Source: Rhodospirillaceae bacterium (lineage in GTDB: Bacteria; Pseudomonadota; Alphaproteobacteria; Rhodospirillales; Casp-alpha2). From it: a stretch of 44,737 bases of DNA. The DNA lies in contig NZRL01000184.1 of the NCBI GenBank assembly GCA_002696205.1, positions 1 to 44,737 of the forward strand, given 5' to 3'. Shown piece after piece: positions 6,701 through 14,799 of the stretch; within the stretch, counting starts at the first letter, position 1; every line of letters begins with the position of its first letter. Made by a program: the position numbers and the translations under genes. The notes beneath the pieces were generated by a model. That model was given only the letters and a program-made list of their open reading frames with translations, was not told the origin of the DNA and did not search any database.

Positions 6701-9043
6701 ATGCGCCGCTTGCGTCTGAGATGGATTGTCCTGGGCGCGATCGCCCTGGCGGTCGCCCTGCCGGTGGCGATGCTCTCCCGGACCCTGCCGCAGACCGGGG
6801 GCGAATTGCGTCTCCCCGGCCTCGGCCACGCGGTCCAGGTGATCCGCGACGGCCACGGCATCCCGACCATCCGTGCCGAAAACTGGGATGACGCGTTCTT
6901 CGCCCTTGGGTTCGTCCATGCCCAGGACCGGTTCTTCCAGATGGAGATGACCCGGCGGGTCGGCGCCGGTCGGTTGTCCGAACTGGTCGGTGCGGCGGGC
7001 CTGGGCACCGACCGCTACATGCGGAAACTCGGGATCTACAAACTGGCCCAGGCACAGGCGGCGACGGCCTCCCCTGCCCTGAAACAACGCCTCGATGCCT
7101 ATGGTGCGGGGATCAATGCCTGGATCGCCGAAACCGGCTGGCCGCGGGCCGTGGAATTTATTCCGCTCCTGCACGCGCCGGAACCCTGGCTGCCCGCCGA
7201 CAGCCTGATCTGGGGCAAGCTGATGGCCCTGCGGCTGGCCAACAACTGGCGGACGGAATACCTGCGCCTGGGCTTGGCGCAACGGCTGACACCGGCGCAG
7301 ATCGAGTTTCTCTGGCCGCCCTATCCCGAGGATGCGCCGATCGCCCTGCCCAAGCCGGGCAGCGTCTCTTTTAACGACCTCGCCCCTTTGCCGGTTATGG
7401 CGTGGGATCCGCGCGCCGTCGGTGCGCCGTCGACGGCGTCGAATGCTTGGGCCCTGGCGGGCAGCCGGACCGCGTCGGGCAAGCCGGTGCTGGCCAGCGA
7501 CCCCCACCTCGAATTCCGCGCACCGATCCTCTGGTATCTCGCACGCCTGGAAACGCCGGACGGCGTGCTGGCCGGGGCCACGGTGCCCGGCGTGCCGTTC
7601 TTGGTGATCGGCCACAACGGCCGGGTCGCCTGGGGTTTCACGACCACGGGGGCGGATACGGAAGATCTGATCGTCGAGACCCCGGCGGCGCCCCGCAGCT
7701 ACCGCACGGCAGACGGCATGGCCGAGTTTCGGGTGCGCAGCGAGGTCATCGAGATCCGGGACGGCGAGGCCGAAATCGTCGAAATCCTGACGACGCCAGA
7801 CGGCCCAGTCCTGACCGATGCCCCGGCGACGGGGGCGCAGCATCCATTGACCCTGACGGCGCCCTATCTGGATCCGGATGACCGCACGCCCGAGGCGCTG
7901 ATGAACCTGAACGCCGCGACTTCGGCGGCGGAGGTCCAGGCGGCCCTGGCGGATTTTCATGCCCCTGTGCAGAACCTGCTGTTCGCCACGAAAGACGGCC
8001 ATATCGGCCAGATCACCGCCGGGCGAATTCCATTGCGGCGGCGCGGCGACGGGCGCCTGCCGCTGGTTCGAGCGGACGGCCCCGTCGGTTCGGCGGGCTA
8101 TCTGTCATACGACGCCCTGCCCCGGTACCTCGACCCGACGGGCGGCGCGGTGATGAACGCGAATAACAAGGTAACGCGGGCCGGCACGGCGCCCGACCTG
8201 ACCCGTGACTGGCCCTCGCCCTTCCGCGCCGAACGGTTGGCGGCGCTGCTTTCAACGGGCAAACCGGACAGCCGGGCCGCGCAGATGGATATCCGGTCCG
8301 GCGCGGCGCGGATGCTCATTCCGGCGGCCCTGGGTCTGCTCGACGACGCCGGTCGGTCGCACCCCCTGGCCCAAATGCTGGACCGATGGGACGGCGCCAT
8401 GGACCGCACCGGCCGCGAACCTTTGGTCTACATGATCTGGGCGCGGCATTTGAAACGCGCGGTCTTCGCCGACGACCTGGGCGCGCAATACCGGGATTGG
8501 CACGGATTGCGCACTCAGGCGCTGGCTGGGGCGTTGACGACAGCCGCTGGGGCCGATTGGTGCGATGACCGAGGGACGCCGGATATCCGGGAGACCTGCG
8601 CCCGGATGGTTGCCCGCGCATTCGACGCCACGGCCGAAGATTTGGCGCAACGCGACACCGACGCCGGACGGTCCGTTCTATGGGGTGACGTCCATGTCGC
8701 GCGGTTCGAGCATCCCGTTTTCAGGCATATCCCCCTGCTCGCGGAATGGACGGCGGTCGAGATCGCGACCGACGGCGGGAACGCGACCCTGAACCGGGGC
8801 GCGATGTGGCTGGGCCGGGACAATGCGCCTTTTCAGCACCGGCACGGCGCGGGCCTGCGGGCCATCATGGACTTGGGCGATCCGGGGGCGAGCCGGTTCA
8901 TCATCGCCACCGGCCAGTCGGGCAATCCTCTGAGTTTCCATTATCGTGACCTGGCCGAGATCTGGCGGGATGGCGGCGGCTTGACGCTGGCGCCGCCGGA
9001 GAACGGTTCGGGCGATGTGCTGAAAATCCTGCCCTCGCGCTGA
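6701..9043 (+). CDS. Penicillin acylase family protein (periplasmic Ntn-hydrolase)
   Basis: A 780-residue Ntn-hydrolase of the penicillin/acyl-homoserine-lactone acylase family, made as a precursor that cleaves itself to expose an N-terminal serine on the beta subunit. Residues 1-25 hold a basic start (MRRLRLR) and a hydrophobic stretch, WIVLGAIALAVALPVAML, so it is exported or anchored. The alpha part has IRDGHGIPTIRAENWDDAFFALGFVHAQDRFFQMEM. The predicted nucleophile is S247 in STASNAWALAGSRT, followed by PVLASDPHLEFRAP. Substrate could be beta-lactams, N-acyl homoserine lactones or other amides. The same frame is open back to 5240 but crosses the opposite CoA-transferase gene; ATG 6701 at the signal segment is the sensible start. 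Confidence 0.93.
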   Translation: MRRLRLRWIVLGAIALAVALPVAMLSRTLPQTGGELRLPGLGHAVQVIRDGHGIPTIRAENWDDAFFALGFVHAQDRFFQMEMTRRVGAGRLSELVGAAGLGTDRYMRKLGIYKLAQAQAATASPALKQRLDAYGAGINAWIAETGWPRAVEFIPLLHAPEPWLPADSLIWGKLMALRLANNWRTEYLRLGLAQRLTPAQIEFLWPPYPEDAPIALPKPGSVSFNDLAPLPVMAWDPRAVGAPSTASNAWALAGSRTASGKPVLASDPHLEFRAPILWYLARLETPDGVLAGATVPGVPFLVIGHNGRVAWGFTTTGADTEDLIVETPAAPRSYRTADGMAEFRVRSEVIEIRDGEAEIVEILTTPDGPVLTDAPATGAQHPLTLTAPYLDPDDRTPEALMNLNAATSAAEVQAALADFHAPVQNLLFATKDGHIGQITAGRIPLRRRGDGRLPLVRADGPVGSAGYLSYDALPRYLDPTGGAVMNANNKVTRAGTAPDLTRDWPSPFRAERLAALLSTGKPDSRAAQMDIRSGAARMLIPAALGLLDDAGRSHPLAQMLDRWDGAMDRTGREPLVYMIWARHLKRAVFADDLGAQYRDWHGLRTQALAGALTTAAGADWCDDRGTPDIRETCARMVARAFDATAEDLAQRDTDAGRSVLWGDVHVARFEHPVFRHIPLLAEWTAVEIATDGGNATLNRGAMWLGRDNAPFQHRHGAGLRAIMDLGDPGASRFIIATGQSGNPLSFHYRDLAEIWRDGGGLTLAPPENGSGDVLKILPSR

Positions 9044-9126
9044 TGAAGGGTGTCAAAAGCGGGCCGAAGGTGTAAGAAAGCCCCGTTCCACCCAATGCCT
9101 TTGATCTGATCGACCCGGACATCGCC

Positions 9127-10344
9127 ATGACCGTGACCATTGAGACCATCCGAGACGCCGCCAAACTTCTCGAAGGCGAGGTCAACCGCACGCCCGCGAT
9201 GCGGGTGCGCCGGCTGTCTCAGATGACGGGTGCCGAGGTTTATCTGAAGCTGGAAAACCTGCAGGTCACGGGATCGTTCAAGGTGCGTGGCGCCGGAGTC
9301 AAACTGGCCAGCCTGACCGACGACGAAAAAGCCAAGGGCGTCGTCGCGGCCTCGGCCGGGAACCATGCCCAAGGCGTCGCCTTTCACGCCGGGCGGCACG
9401 GTCTCGACGCAACGATTTATATGCCCGAGGGCACGCCGTTTACCAAGGTTGGCCGGACCGAAGACCTGGGCGCCACGGTCGTACTGGAAGGTACGGATTT
9501 CAACGCTGCGCGCGATGCCGCCATCGCCCATGCAGAGGCGACCGGAAAACTGTTCATCGCGCCCTTCGACGACGCGCATGTGATCGCCGGTCAGGGCACG
9601 GTGGCGTTGGAGTTCCTCGAAGACGTGCCGGACCTGGACGCCATGATCGTACCGATCGGCGGTGGCGGTCTGATGGCCGGTTGCGCCGTGGCCGCCCATG
9701 CCCATGATCAGCGAATTGAAATGGTCGGGGCGCAGGCCGGTCTGTTCAACTCGATGGCCGCCGCCATCGCTGGAAAGCCGTTTTCCGGTGGCGGCACGAC
9801 CATCGCCGAAGGCATCGCCGTCAAGGTGCCGGGGGACCTGACCCAACCGATCATCGCCGAGCATGTCTCGCACATCACGGAGTTGAGCGAGGAGCAGTTG
9901 GAGGCCGCGGTTCTGCTTCTGGCGGAAGGCCACCGCATCGTCGCCGAAGGCGCCGGCGCCTCGGGTGTCGCGGCGCTGCTGGCCGCCGGCGGCAAATTCG
10001 CCGGCAAGAAGGTCGGCATCGTCGTGTCCGGCGGCAACATCGATTCCCGCCTGTTGTCCAACGTGCTTCTGCGCGGCCTGGTGCGGGGCGGCCGGATGGT
10101 CAGCCTGCGCATCAAGATGACCGACAAACCGGGCATGCTGTCCGAGGTTTCCGGCCTGATCGGCGGCCTCGGCGGCAATATCCTGGAGGTCTATCACCAG
10201 CGCCTGTTCTTCGAAGGCCCGATCAAGGACACGGAACTGGACCTGGTGATCGAAACCGTGGACGCCCAGCACGTGCAGAAGATCGTCGCCGCGCTTTGCG
10301 AGGCCGGGTTCCAGACCCGCGCATTGTCGGAAACGGAAGCCTGA
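9127..10344 (+). CDS. ilvA: Threonine ammonia-lyase with C-terminal ACT-like domain
   Basis: This 405-residue PLP fold-type II enzyme deaminates threonine to 2-oxobutyrate, the first committed step towards isoleucine, or acts catabolically. The PLP lysine is K52 in VTGSFKVRGA; SAGNHAQGVAFHA and the glycine loop PIGGGGLMAGC hold the phosphate. VVSGGNID marks the end of the catalytic domain. The last 75 or so residues (SLRIKMTDKPGMLSEVSGLIGGLGGNILEV) form an ACT-like regulatory domain, matching the medium-length ilvA form. ATG 9127 starts the protein 83 bases after the acylase gene. A second member of the fold without the ACT domain lies at 38673-39677. ilvA versus tdcB naming is uncertain. Confidence 0.93.
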   Translation: MTVTIETIRDAAKLLEGEVNRTPAMRVRRLSQMTGAEVYLKLENLQVTGSFKVRGAGVKLASLTDDEKAKGVVAASAGNHAQGVAFHAGRHGLDATIYMPEGTPFTKVGRTEDLGATVVLEGTDFNAARDAAIAHAEATGKLFIAPFDDAHVIAGQGTVALEFLEDVPDLDAMIVPIGGGGLMAGCAVAAHAHDQRIEMVGAQAGLFNSMAAAIAGKPFSGGGTTIAEGIAVKVPGDLTQPIIAEHVSHITELSEEQLEAAVLLLAEGHRIVAEGAGASGVAALLAAGGKFAGKKVGIVVSGGNIDSRLLSNVLLRGLVRGGRMVSLRIKMTDKPGMLSEVSGLIGGLGGNILEVYHQRLFFEGPIKDTELDLVIETVDAQHVQKIVAALCEAGFQTRALSETEA

Positions 10345-10368
10345 GCGACGGCGTCCGCGCGGCCGTCC

Positions 10369-11148
10369 CTACAATCGATAAACGAGAAGCCGCGTTCGGC
10401 GCCGGTCGTCGACGGTAACGACCTCGTCCGGTTCGACCCCCGGCACGGCGAAACTGTTCGAGACGAACAGGCTGCCCGGTTGCATCTCGTCCTTGGCCTT
10501 GGCGTAGAGCCGTTCCATGGGAACCGGGGACAGAAAGCAATAGACCATGTCGAAAGTGCTTAGATCAGCGCGCCAGATCGACAGGAAATGCACGCCCAGA
10601 TTCGCGCGCGGCTGAACCAATAGGCGCAACCGGGTGAACAGATAGACCAGCGGCGCCGTCTCGAAGCCGTCGAACCGGGCATCCGGCCGGACGTCCGCGA
10701 GATGCCAGAGCGCCCCGCCCAGGCCGCTGCCGAGATCGGCGATGTGTGTTCCTGCCCGCTTCGGCGTCAGGGTTTCCAGCGCCCGCCAGGTTTTGGAATT
10801 GGAAAGGTAGAGCGGCACGCCTTCGCCGACTGCGTTCCAGTAGATGGCCAAGAGCACCACAAAAACGGCGGGAAACACCCAGACGGGCGGCTGCAGGTCC
10901 AACATGACCCAAAGCAGGACCGGTGCCACGGCCTGGACCGGCAGCCACCATCGCGCCAGCCCCATGGGCAGGGTCGCGACGGCCGCCGCGACACCCCAGA
11001 CGATGCAGAGCGTGGCCGGTGGCGCCGGCCATCCGGCACGCCGCAGCAAGGCGGCGACAATGATTGTGACGATGCCGCCCACGAGTTGCGCCGCCACCGC
11101 GCGAACGATGGGAAAGGCGAACAAGAACGGGGGGTTATCCCTGCTCAC
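10369..11148 (-). CDS. Membrane-anchored class I SAM-dependent methyltransferase
   Basis: A 259-residue protein with two parts. The first 110 or so residues form three to four hydrophobic segments (around 12-35, 43-61, 68-83 and 89-104). The remainder is a Rossmann methyltransferase domain with motif I IADLGSGLGGALWHLA, an acidic DGFETAP that would hold the ribose, and FDMVYCFLSPVPM as the motif IV region. Members with this layout are known, but target and role are unknown to me; lipids, quinones or membrane proteins are possible. The frame begins at GTG 11148, which overlaps the last 14 bases of the flavin reductase gene, implying translational coupling. It converges with ilvA, 24 bases away. 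Confidence 0.82.
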   Translation of the reverse strand: MSRDNPPFLFAFPIVRAVAAQLVGGIVTIIVAALLRRAGWPAPPATLCIVWGVAAAVATLPMGLARWWLPVQAVAPVLLWVMLDLQPPVWVFPAVFVVLLAIYWNAVGEGVPLYLSNSKTWRALETLTPKRAGTHIADLGSGLGGALWHLADVRPDARFDGFETAPLVYLFTRLRLLVQPRANLGVHFLSIWRADLSTFDMVYCFLSPVPMERLYAKAKDEMQPGSLFVSNSFAVPGVEPDEVVTVDDRRRTRLLVYRL

Positions 11149-11620
11149 TTAATCCACGGTAGGAGCTTTGGAAATAGACCAAAGGCGCTTTCGTCCGATC
11201 CACCCGGACCTCTTCAACCCGGCCCACGACGATCCGGTGATCGCCGCCGTCATGGACCGCATGGGTACGGCAGGACAGCGCCGCGGCAACGCCGTCCAGG
11301 AGCGGTGCACCTGTCGTCCCGGTCGAATGTCCATAGCCATGCATGTCAAAGGTCTGCGGCCCGGCGAAGGCATTGGAGACCTCCCGCTGATCGTCGGCCA
11401 GCAGATTGACGGCGAAGCCGCCATCGGGCTCGGTGAAACAGGCGATACAGCCGGTCCGGTTGTCGAGGCAGACCAGGACCAGCGGCGGGTCGAGCGACAC
11501 CGAGCAGAAGGCGCTGACGGTGACACCCACGGGGCCGCGTTCGTCGCCGGCGGACGTCACCACGGTGACGCCGGACGCGAAGCAGCCGAGAGCGTTTCTG
11601 AATTCGATTGGATCAACCAT
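11135..11620 (-). CDS. Flavin reductase domain protein (FMN-binding split barrel)
   Basis: A 161-residue flavin reductase-like protein of the HpaC/NtaB type, which usually supplies reduced FMN or FAD to a partner monooxygenase. The fold is shown by FRNALGCFASGVTVVTSAGD, GVTVSAFCSVSLDPPLVLVCLDN (the flavin-binding strands) and the C-terminal HRIVVGRVEEV. No monooxygenase lies next to it; the only partner in the transcript is the methyltransferase whose start overlaps its end. The frame is open to 11680 with other ATGs at 11638 and 11680. ATG 11620 (MVDPIEFRNAL) fits the family N-terminus best, but its ribosome-binding site is not clear. Confidence 0.88.
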   Translation of the reverse strand: MVDPIEFRNALGCFASGVTVVTSAGDERGPVGVTVSAFCSVSLDPPLVLVCLDNRTGCIACFTEPDGGFAVNLLADDQREVSNAFAGPQTFDMHGYGHSTGTTGAPLLDGVAAALSCRTHAVHDGGDHRIVVGRVEEVRVDRTKAPLVYFQSSYRGLSEQG

Positions 11621-11895
11621 GACGGACGGCCGGATCATCCCCCCAAGGACGTAAAAAGTACATGCGGACGACCCCATCAATACGTCGGGCCGGGAAGCCG
11701 AGGCAAGCCTTTACCCTTTGCCAATATTTTTTCGTGTTTACTGGGGATTGGCCCGTTGAATTATTCCATCTGGCTTATGGTGCTTCGGCGCGAGAAATGC
11801 TTGTCTTTTGGGATGATAGGGCGATAGCTTTTGCGACGTGCGCCGTCGCCCCAATAAACGGTCCGGCGCGAACCTTGCTCTTGGAGACTGCTTGA

Positions 11896-12756
11896 ATGCT
11901 ATTCATCGTCGGCTCACTCGTCGTTCTCGTTGCCGTGTTCGGCGCCTATGGCGTGCACGGTAGCTACGGCGTTCTGTGGCAGCCCCTTGAATTCATCATC
12001 ATTTTCGGCGGCGCCATCGGCGCCTTCGTCAGCGGCAGCCCAAAGCCCGTGATCAAGGGTGTAATGGGATCATTTGGCGCGCTGATCAAAGGGCCGACCT
12101 ATACTCGAGAGCATTACGAAGAGCTTCTTGGCTGCCTTTATTCGGTGTTCCGACTTGCCAAGACGAAGGGCGATCTGGCGCTCGAAGCGCATGTGGAAAA
12201 GCCCGAGGAAAGCACCCTGTTTTCCAATTTCCCCCTGTTCCACCACGATCATCACGCGGTCGAGTTCCTCTGCGACTATCTCCGGCTGCTGACCCTGGGG
12301 GCGTCGAATCCGCACGAACTGGAAGCGGTCATGGACGTTGAGTTGGAGAAACACCACGAAGAACTGCACGCGATCTCCGGCGCCTGGCAGAGCATGGCCG
12401 ACGCGACCCCGGCTCTCGGGATTGTCGCCGCCGTGTTGGGCGTTATCGTGACCATGGGCTCGATCACCGAGCCGCCGGAAGTTCTCGGTAACCTGATCGC
12501 GGCCGCGCTGGTTGGTACGTTCTCGGGCATTTTCTTCGCCTACGGCTTCATGGCGCCCATCGCATCGTCCCTGACCAACACCTACGCCGCCGATGCCGCT
12601 TATCTGAACTGCATCAAGACCGCCCTGATCGGCCATATGCAGGGATACGCCCCGCAGGTGTCCGTCGAGTTCGCGCGCAAGACCCTGAGCCACGGTGTGC
12701 GGCCGACCTTCGCCGAGGTCGAGGAAATGGTCACCAACCTGCCGGCGGCGGCGTGA
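11896..12756 (+). CDS. motA: Flagellar motor stator protein MotA
   Basis: MotA is the proton-channel stator subunit that presses on the flagellar rotor protein FliG. The 286-residue protein has four membrane segments: about 3-20 and 30-48 near the start, and the pair in ATPALGIVAAVLGVIVTM and LGNLIAAALVGTFSGIFFAYGFMAPI. The cytoplasmic loop between segments 2 and 3 is long, as in the family, and contains ALEAHVEKPEESTLFSNFPLF. The start is ATG 11896 with GGAG nine bases upstream. motB follows 73 bases later. The 215 bases upstream are noticeably AT-richer than the surroundings and probably hold the promoter, although I could not fix a convincing -35/-10 or sigma-28 site. Confidence 0.97.
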   Translation: MLFIVGSLVVLVAVFGAYGVHGSYGVLWQPLEFIIIFGGAIGAFVSGSPKPVIKGVMGSFGALIKGPTYTREHYEELLGCLYSVFRLAKTKGDLALEAHVEKPEESTLFSNFPLFHHDHHAVEFLCDYLRLLTLGASNPHELEAVMDVELEKHHEELHAISGAWQSMADATPALGIVAAVLGVIVTMGSITEPPEVLGNLIAAALVGTFSGIFFAYGFMAPIASSLTNTYAADAAYLNCIKTALIGHMQGYAPQVSVEFARKTLSHGVRPTFAEVEEMVTNLPAAA

Positions 12757-12829
12757 CGACAACGGGCGCGGCCGGACCCGGCGCGCCCGAGGACAGATCC
12801 TCCAAGACGGATCTCCATAGGAAGGCCTG

Positions 12830-13945
12830 ATGGCGGAAGAAGTCACAAAACAACCGATCATCATCAAGAAGATCAAGAAGGGTGGCCATGGCCACCACGG
12901 TGGCGCGTGGAAGATCGCTTACGCCGACTTCGTGACCGCCATGATGGCCTTCTTCCTGTTGCTGTGGTTGTTGAACTCGGTGACGCAGGAATCGCTCGAA
13001 GGTATTTCCAACTATTTCGCCCCGATCTCGACCTCGCAGACGACCAGCGGTTCCGGCGACATCCTTCAGGGGAAGACGATGTCCGAGGAAGGCATCGCGC
13101 AAAGCACCACGGCGCGTGACAGCGTCACCGTCGACCTGCCGCCGCCCAAAGCCGGCACCGGCGGCGATTTGTCCGAAGGCGAGTCTGAATCGAAAGCCGA
13201 TCCGACGGACGAGGACATCGAGGCCCAGGCCGCCCGGAAGGAACAGGCGGAGTTCGAGGACGCTCAGGAAGAGCTTCAGAAGACCCTGGAAAGCGTGCCG
13301 CAGATGCGCCAGTTGAAGAACAGCCTCCTGGTCGACAACACGCCCGAAGGACTGCGAATTCAGCTGATCGACCGCGACGGCCTGGCCATGTTCCCGTCCG
13401 GTTCGTCCAGCATGTTCGTGCACACGAAACGCCTGCTGGAACTGGTGTCCAAGGTAATCCTGGAAATGCCGCAGGATATTGCGATTTCCGGCCATACGGA
13501 CGCCACGCCGTTTTCCGGCCAGGACTATGGAAACTGGGAATTGTCGTCGGATCGGGCCAATTCGGCGCGCCGGGAGTTGGAGCGGTTCGGCGTCCCTGAC
13601 GCCCGCGTTAAACGGGTTGTCGGCAAGGCGGCGACGGAGCCGCTGATCGCGGACGACCCCAAGCATGCGTCGAACCGGCGTCTCTCGATTGTCCTTTTGC
13701 GCGGCACCGGCCGCGAGGCGGAAAAGGCCAAGGCCGAGGAAGCCGCCAAGCGCGAACGCGAGAACGAAGCCCTGCCCGGCCTGAACGAAATCAAACGCCA
13801 GCAAAGGCGCGAGGATATCGGCCTGCCCACGGCGCCGCGACAGCCGGCCCCCGCGCCGGTTCAGCCGTCGCAACCGGGCCAGCCGGCCTTGCCGTCGCTG
13901 CCGGGGATCAATCTTGAAATCCAGGGCACTATTACGCCACAGTAG
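12830..13945 (+). CDS. motB: Flagellar motor stator protein MotB
   Basis: MotB pairs with MotA and anchors the stator to peptidoglycan. The 371-residue product starts with a basic, histidine-rich cytoplasmic tail (KKIKKGGHGHHGG), then one membrane helix, YADFVTAMMAFFLLLWLLN, carrying the proton-binding D33. A periplasmic linker of about 120 residues is acidic. The OmpA-like peptidoglycan domain follows, with ISGHTDATPF and NWELSSDRANSARRELERFGV. The final 65 or so residues are unusual: a charged helix (EAEKAKAEEAAKRERENEA) and then a Pro/Gln-rich tail (PAPAPVQPSQPGQPALPSLPG). Start ATG 12830 follows an AGGAAGG element. motA precedes it directly. Confidence 0.97.
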   Translation: MAEEVTKQPIIIKKIKKGGHGHHGGAWKIAYADFVTAMMAFFLLLWLLNSVTQESLEGISNYFAPISTSQTTSGSGDILQGKTMSEEGIAQSTTARDSVTVDLPPPKAGTGGDLSEGESESKADPTDEDIEAQAARKEQAEFEDAQEELQKTLESVPQMRQLKNSLLVDNTPEGLRIQLIDRDGLAMFPSGSSSMFVHTKRLLELVSKVILEMPQDIAISGHTDATPFSGQDYGNWELSSDRANSARRELERFGVPDARVKRVVGKAATEPLIADDPKHASNRRLSIVLLRGTGREAEKAKAEEAAKRERENEALPGLNEIKRQQRREDIGLPTAPRQPAPAPVQPSQPGQPALPSLPGINLEIQGTITPQ

Positions 13946-14025
13946 TGGCATGACGGATCAAGCATTGGGGGGCTTGGTCGGCGCATTTCATCGAATGCGC
14001 CAAGATCGATATGCAGGGATAGATC

Positions 14026-14772
14026 ATGCGCCATAAGCCGATCTCCGACGCGCGGTTCTTTTTCGCCACCGCCCCTCTGCCCTGCCCGTATCTGCCGGAT
14101 CGGGTCGAACGCCGCGTGGTGACCGAATTGTTCGGTCGCGACGCCACCCGCCTGCACGATCAATTATCCTACGCCGGGTTCCGTCGGTCCCATGGCATCG
14201 TCTATGCCCCGGCCTGTCCCGGATGTGATGCCTGCAAGGCCGTGCGCATCGGCGTCGACGGCTTCGAGATGCGGTCGTCCCTGAAACGGATCCGCAACGC
14301 CAACGCCGACCTGACCGCGCGCATGTCGCAGCCGGTCGCCGATCAGGAGCAGTACCGCCTGTTCCAGACCTATCAGTCGTCGCGCCATTCCGGCGGCGAC
14401 ATGTCGAAGATGGATTATCTGGACTACCAGGCCCTGGTCGAGGACACGCCCATCGACACCTTCCTGGTCAAGTTCCGCGACGCCAAGGGCACGCTGACCG
14501 GCGCCATGCTCGCCGACCGCCTGTCCGACGGCCTGTCGGCGGTCTACAGCTATTTCGACCCGGAACAGCCGAAGCGCGGCATGGGGACCTTCATGATCCT
14601 ATGGCTGATCAACGAGGCCAAGCGCTTAGGGTTGCCCTACGTCTACCTGGGGTTCTGGATCGAGGGCTGCAACAAGATGTCCTACAAGGCCCGGTTCCGC
14701 CCGCTGGAGGTCCATACGGCCGACGGCTGGCTGCCGTTCGACGAGTTTACCTCCGACGAAGCCGCCGAATAG
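14026..14772 (+). CDS. bpt: Aminoacyl-tRNA-protein transferase (Ate/Bpt family)
   Basis: This N-end-rule enzyme attaches leucine (Bpt) or arginine (Ate) from charged tRNA to protein N-termini, marking them for ClpAP. The 248-residue size and the motifs fit: an N-terminal CPYLPDRVERRVVTELFG segment, the cysteine cluster CPGCDACKAVRI, and a GNAT-like C-terminal half with YSYFDPEQPKRGMGTFMILWLINEAK and YLGFWIEGCNKMSYKARFRPLE. Bacterial members of this shape are generally Bpt, which joins leucine to N-terminal Asp/Glu; the exact specificity is inferred. It lies 80 bases after motB on the same strand and converges with parC. Confidence 0.95.
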   Translation: MRHKPISDARFFFATAPLPCPYLPDRVERRVVTELFGRDATRLHDQLSYAGFRRSHGIVYAPACPGCDACKAVRIGVDGFEMRSSLKRIRNANADLTARMSQPVADQEQYRLFQTYQSSRHSGGDMSKMDYLDYQALVEDTPIDTFLVKFRDAKGTLTGAMLADRLSDGLSAVYSYFDPEQPKRGMGTFMILWLINEAKRLGLPYVYLGFWIEGCNKMSYKARFRPLEVHTADGWLPFDEFTSDEAAE

Positions 14773-14799
14773 GCCCCTGTCCCCGCTCTCGTCGCTGCT

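Noticed and set aside
6539-8002. 487-codon minus-strand open frame opposite the acylase gene
   Set aside because: Arginine/glutamine-rich shadow of the plus-strand gene.
11681-11895. Sigma-28 flagellar promoter upstream of motA
   Set aside because: GGGCGATAGC resembles part of the -10, but I found no TAAA at the required distance.
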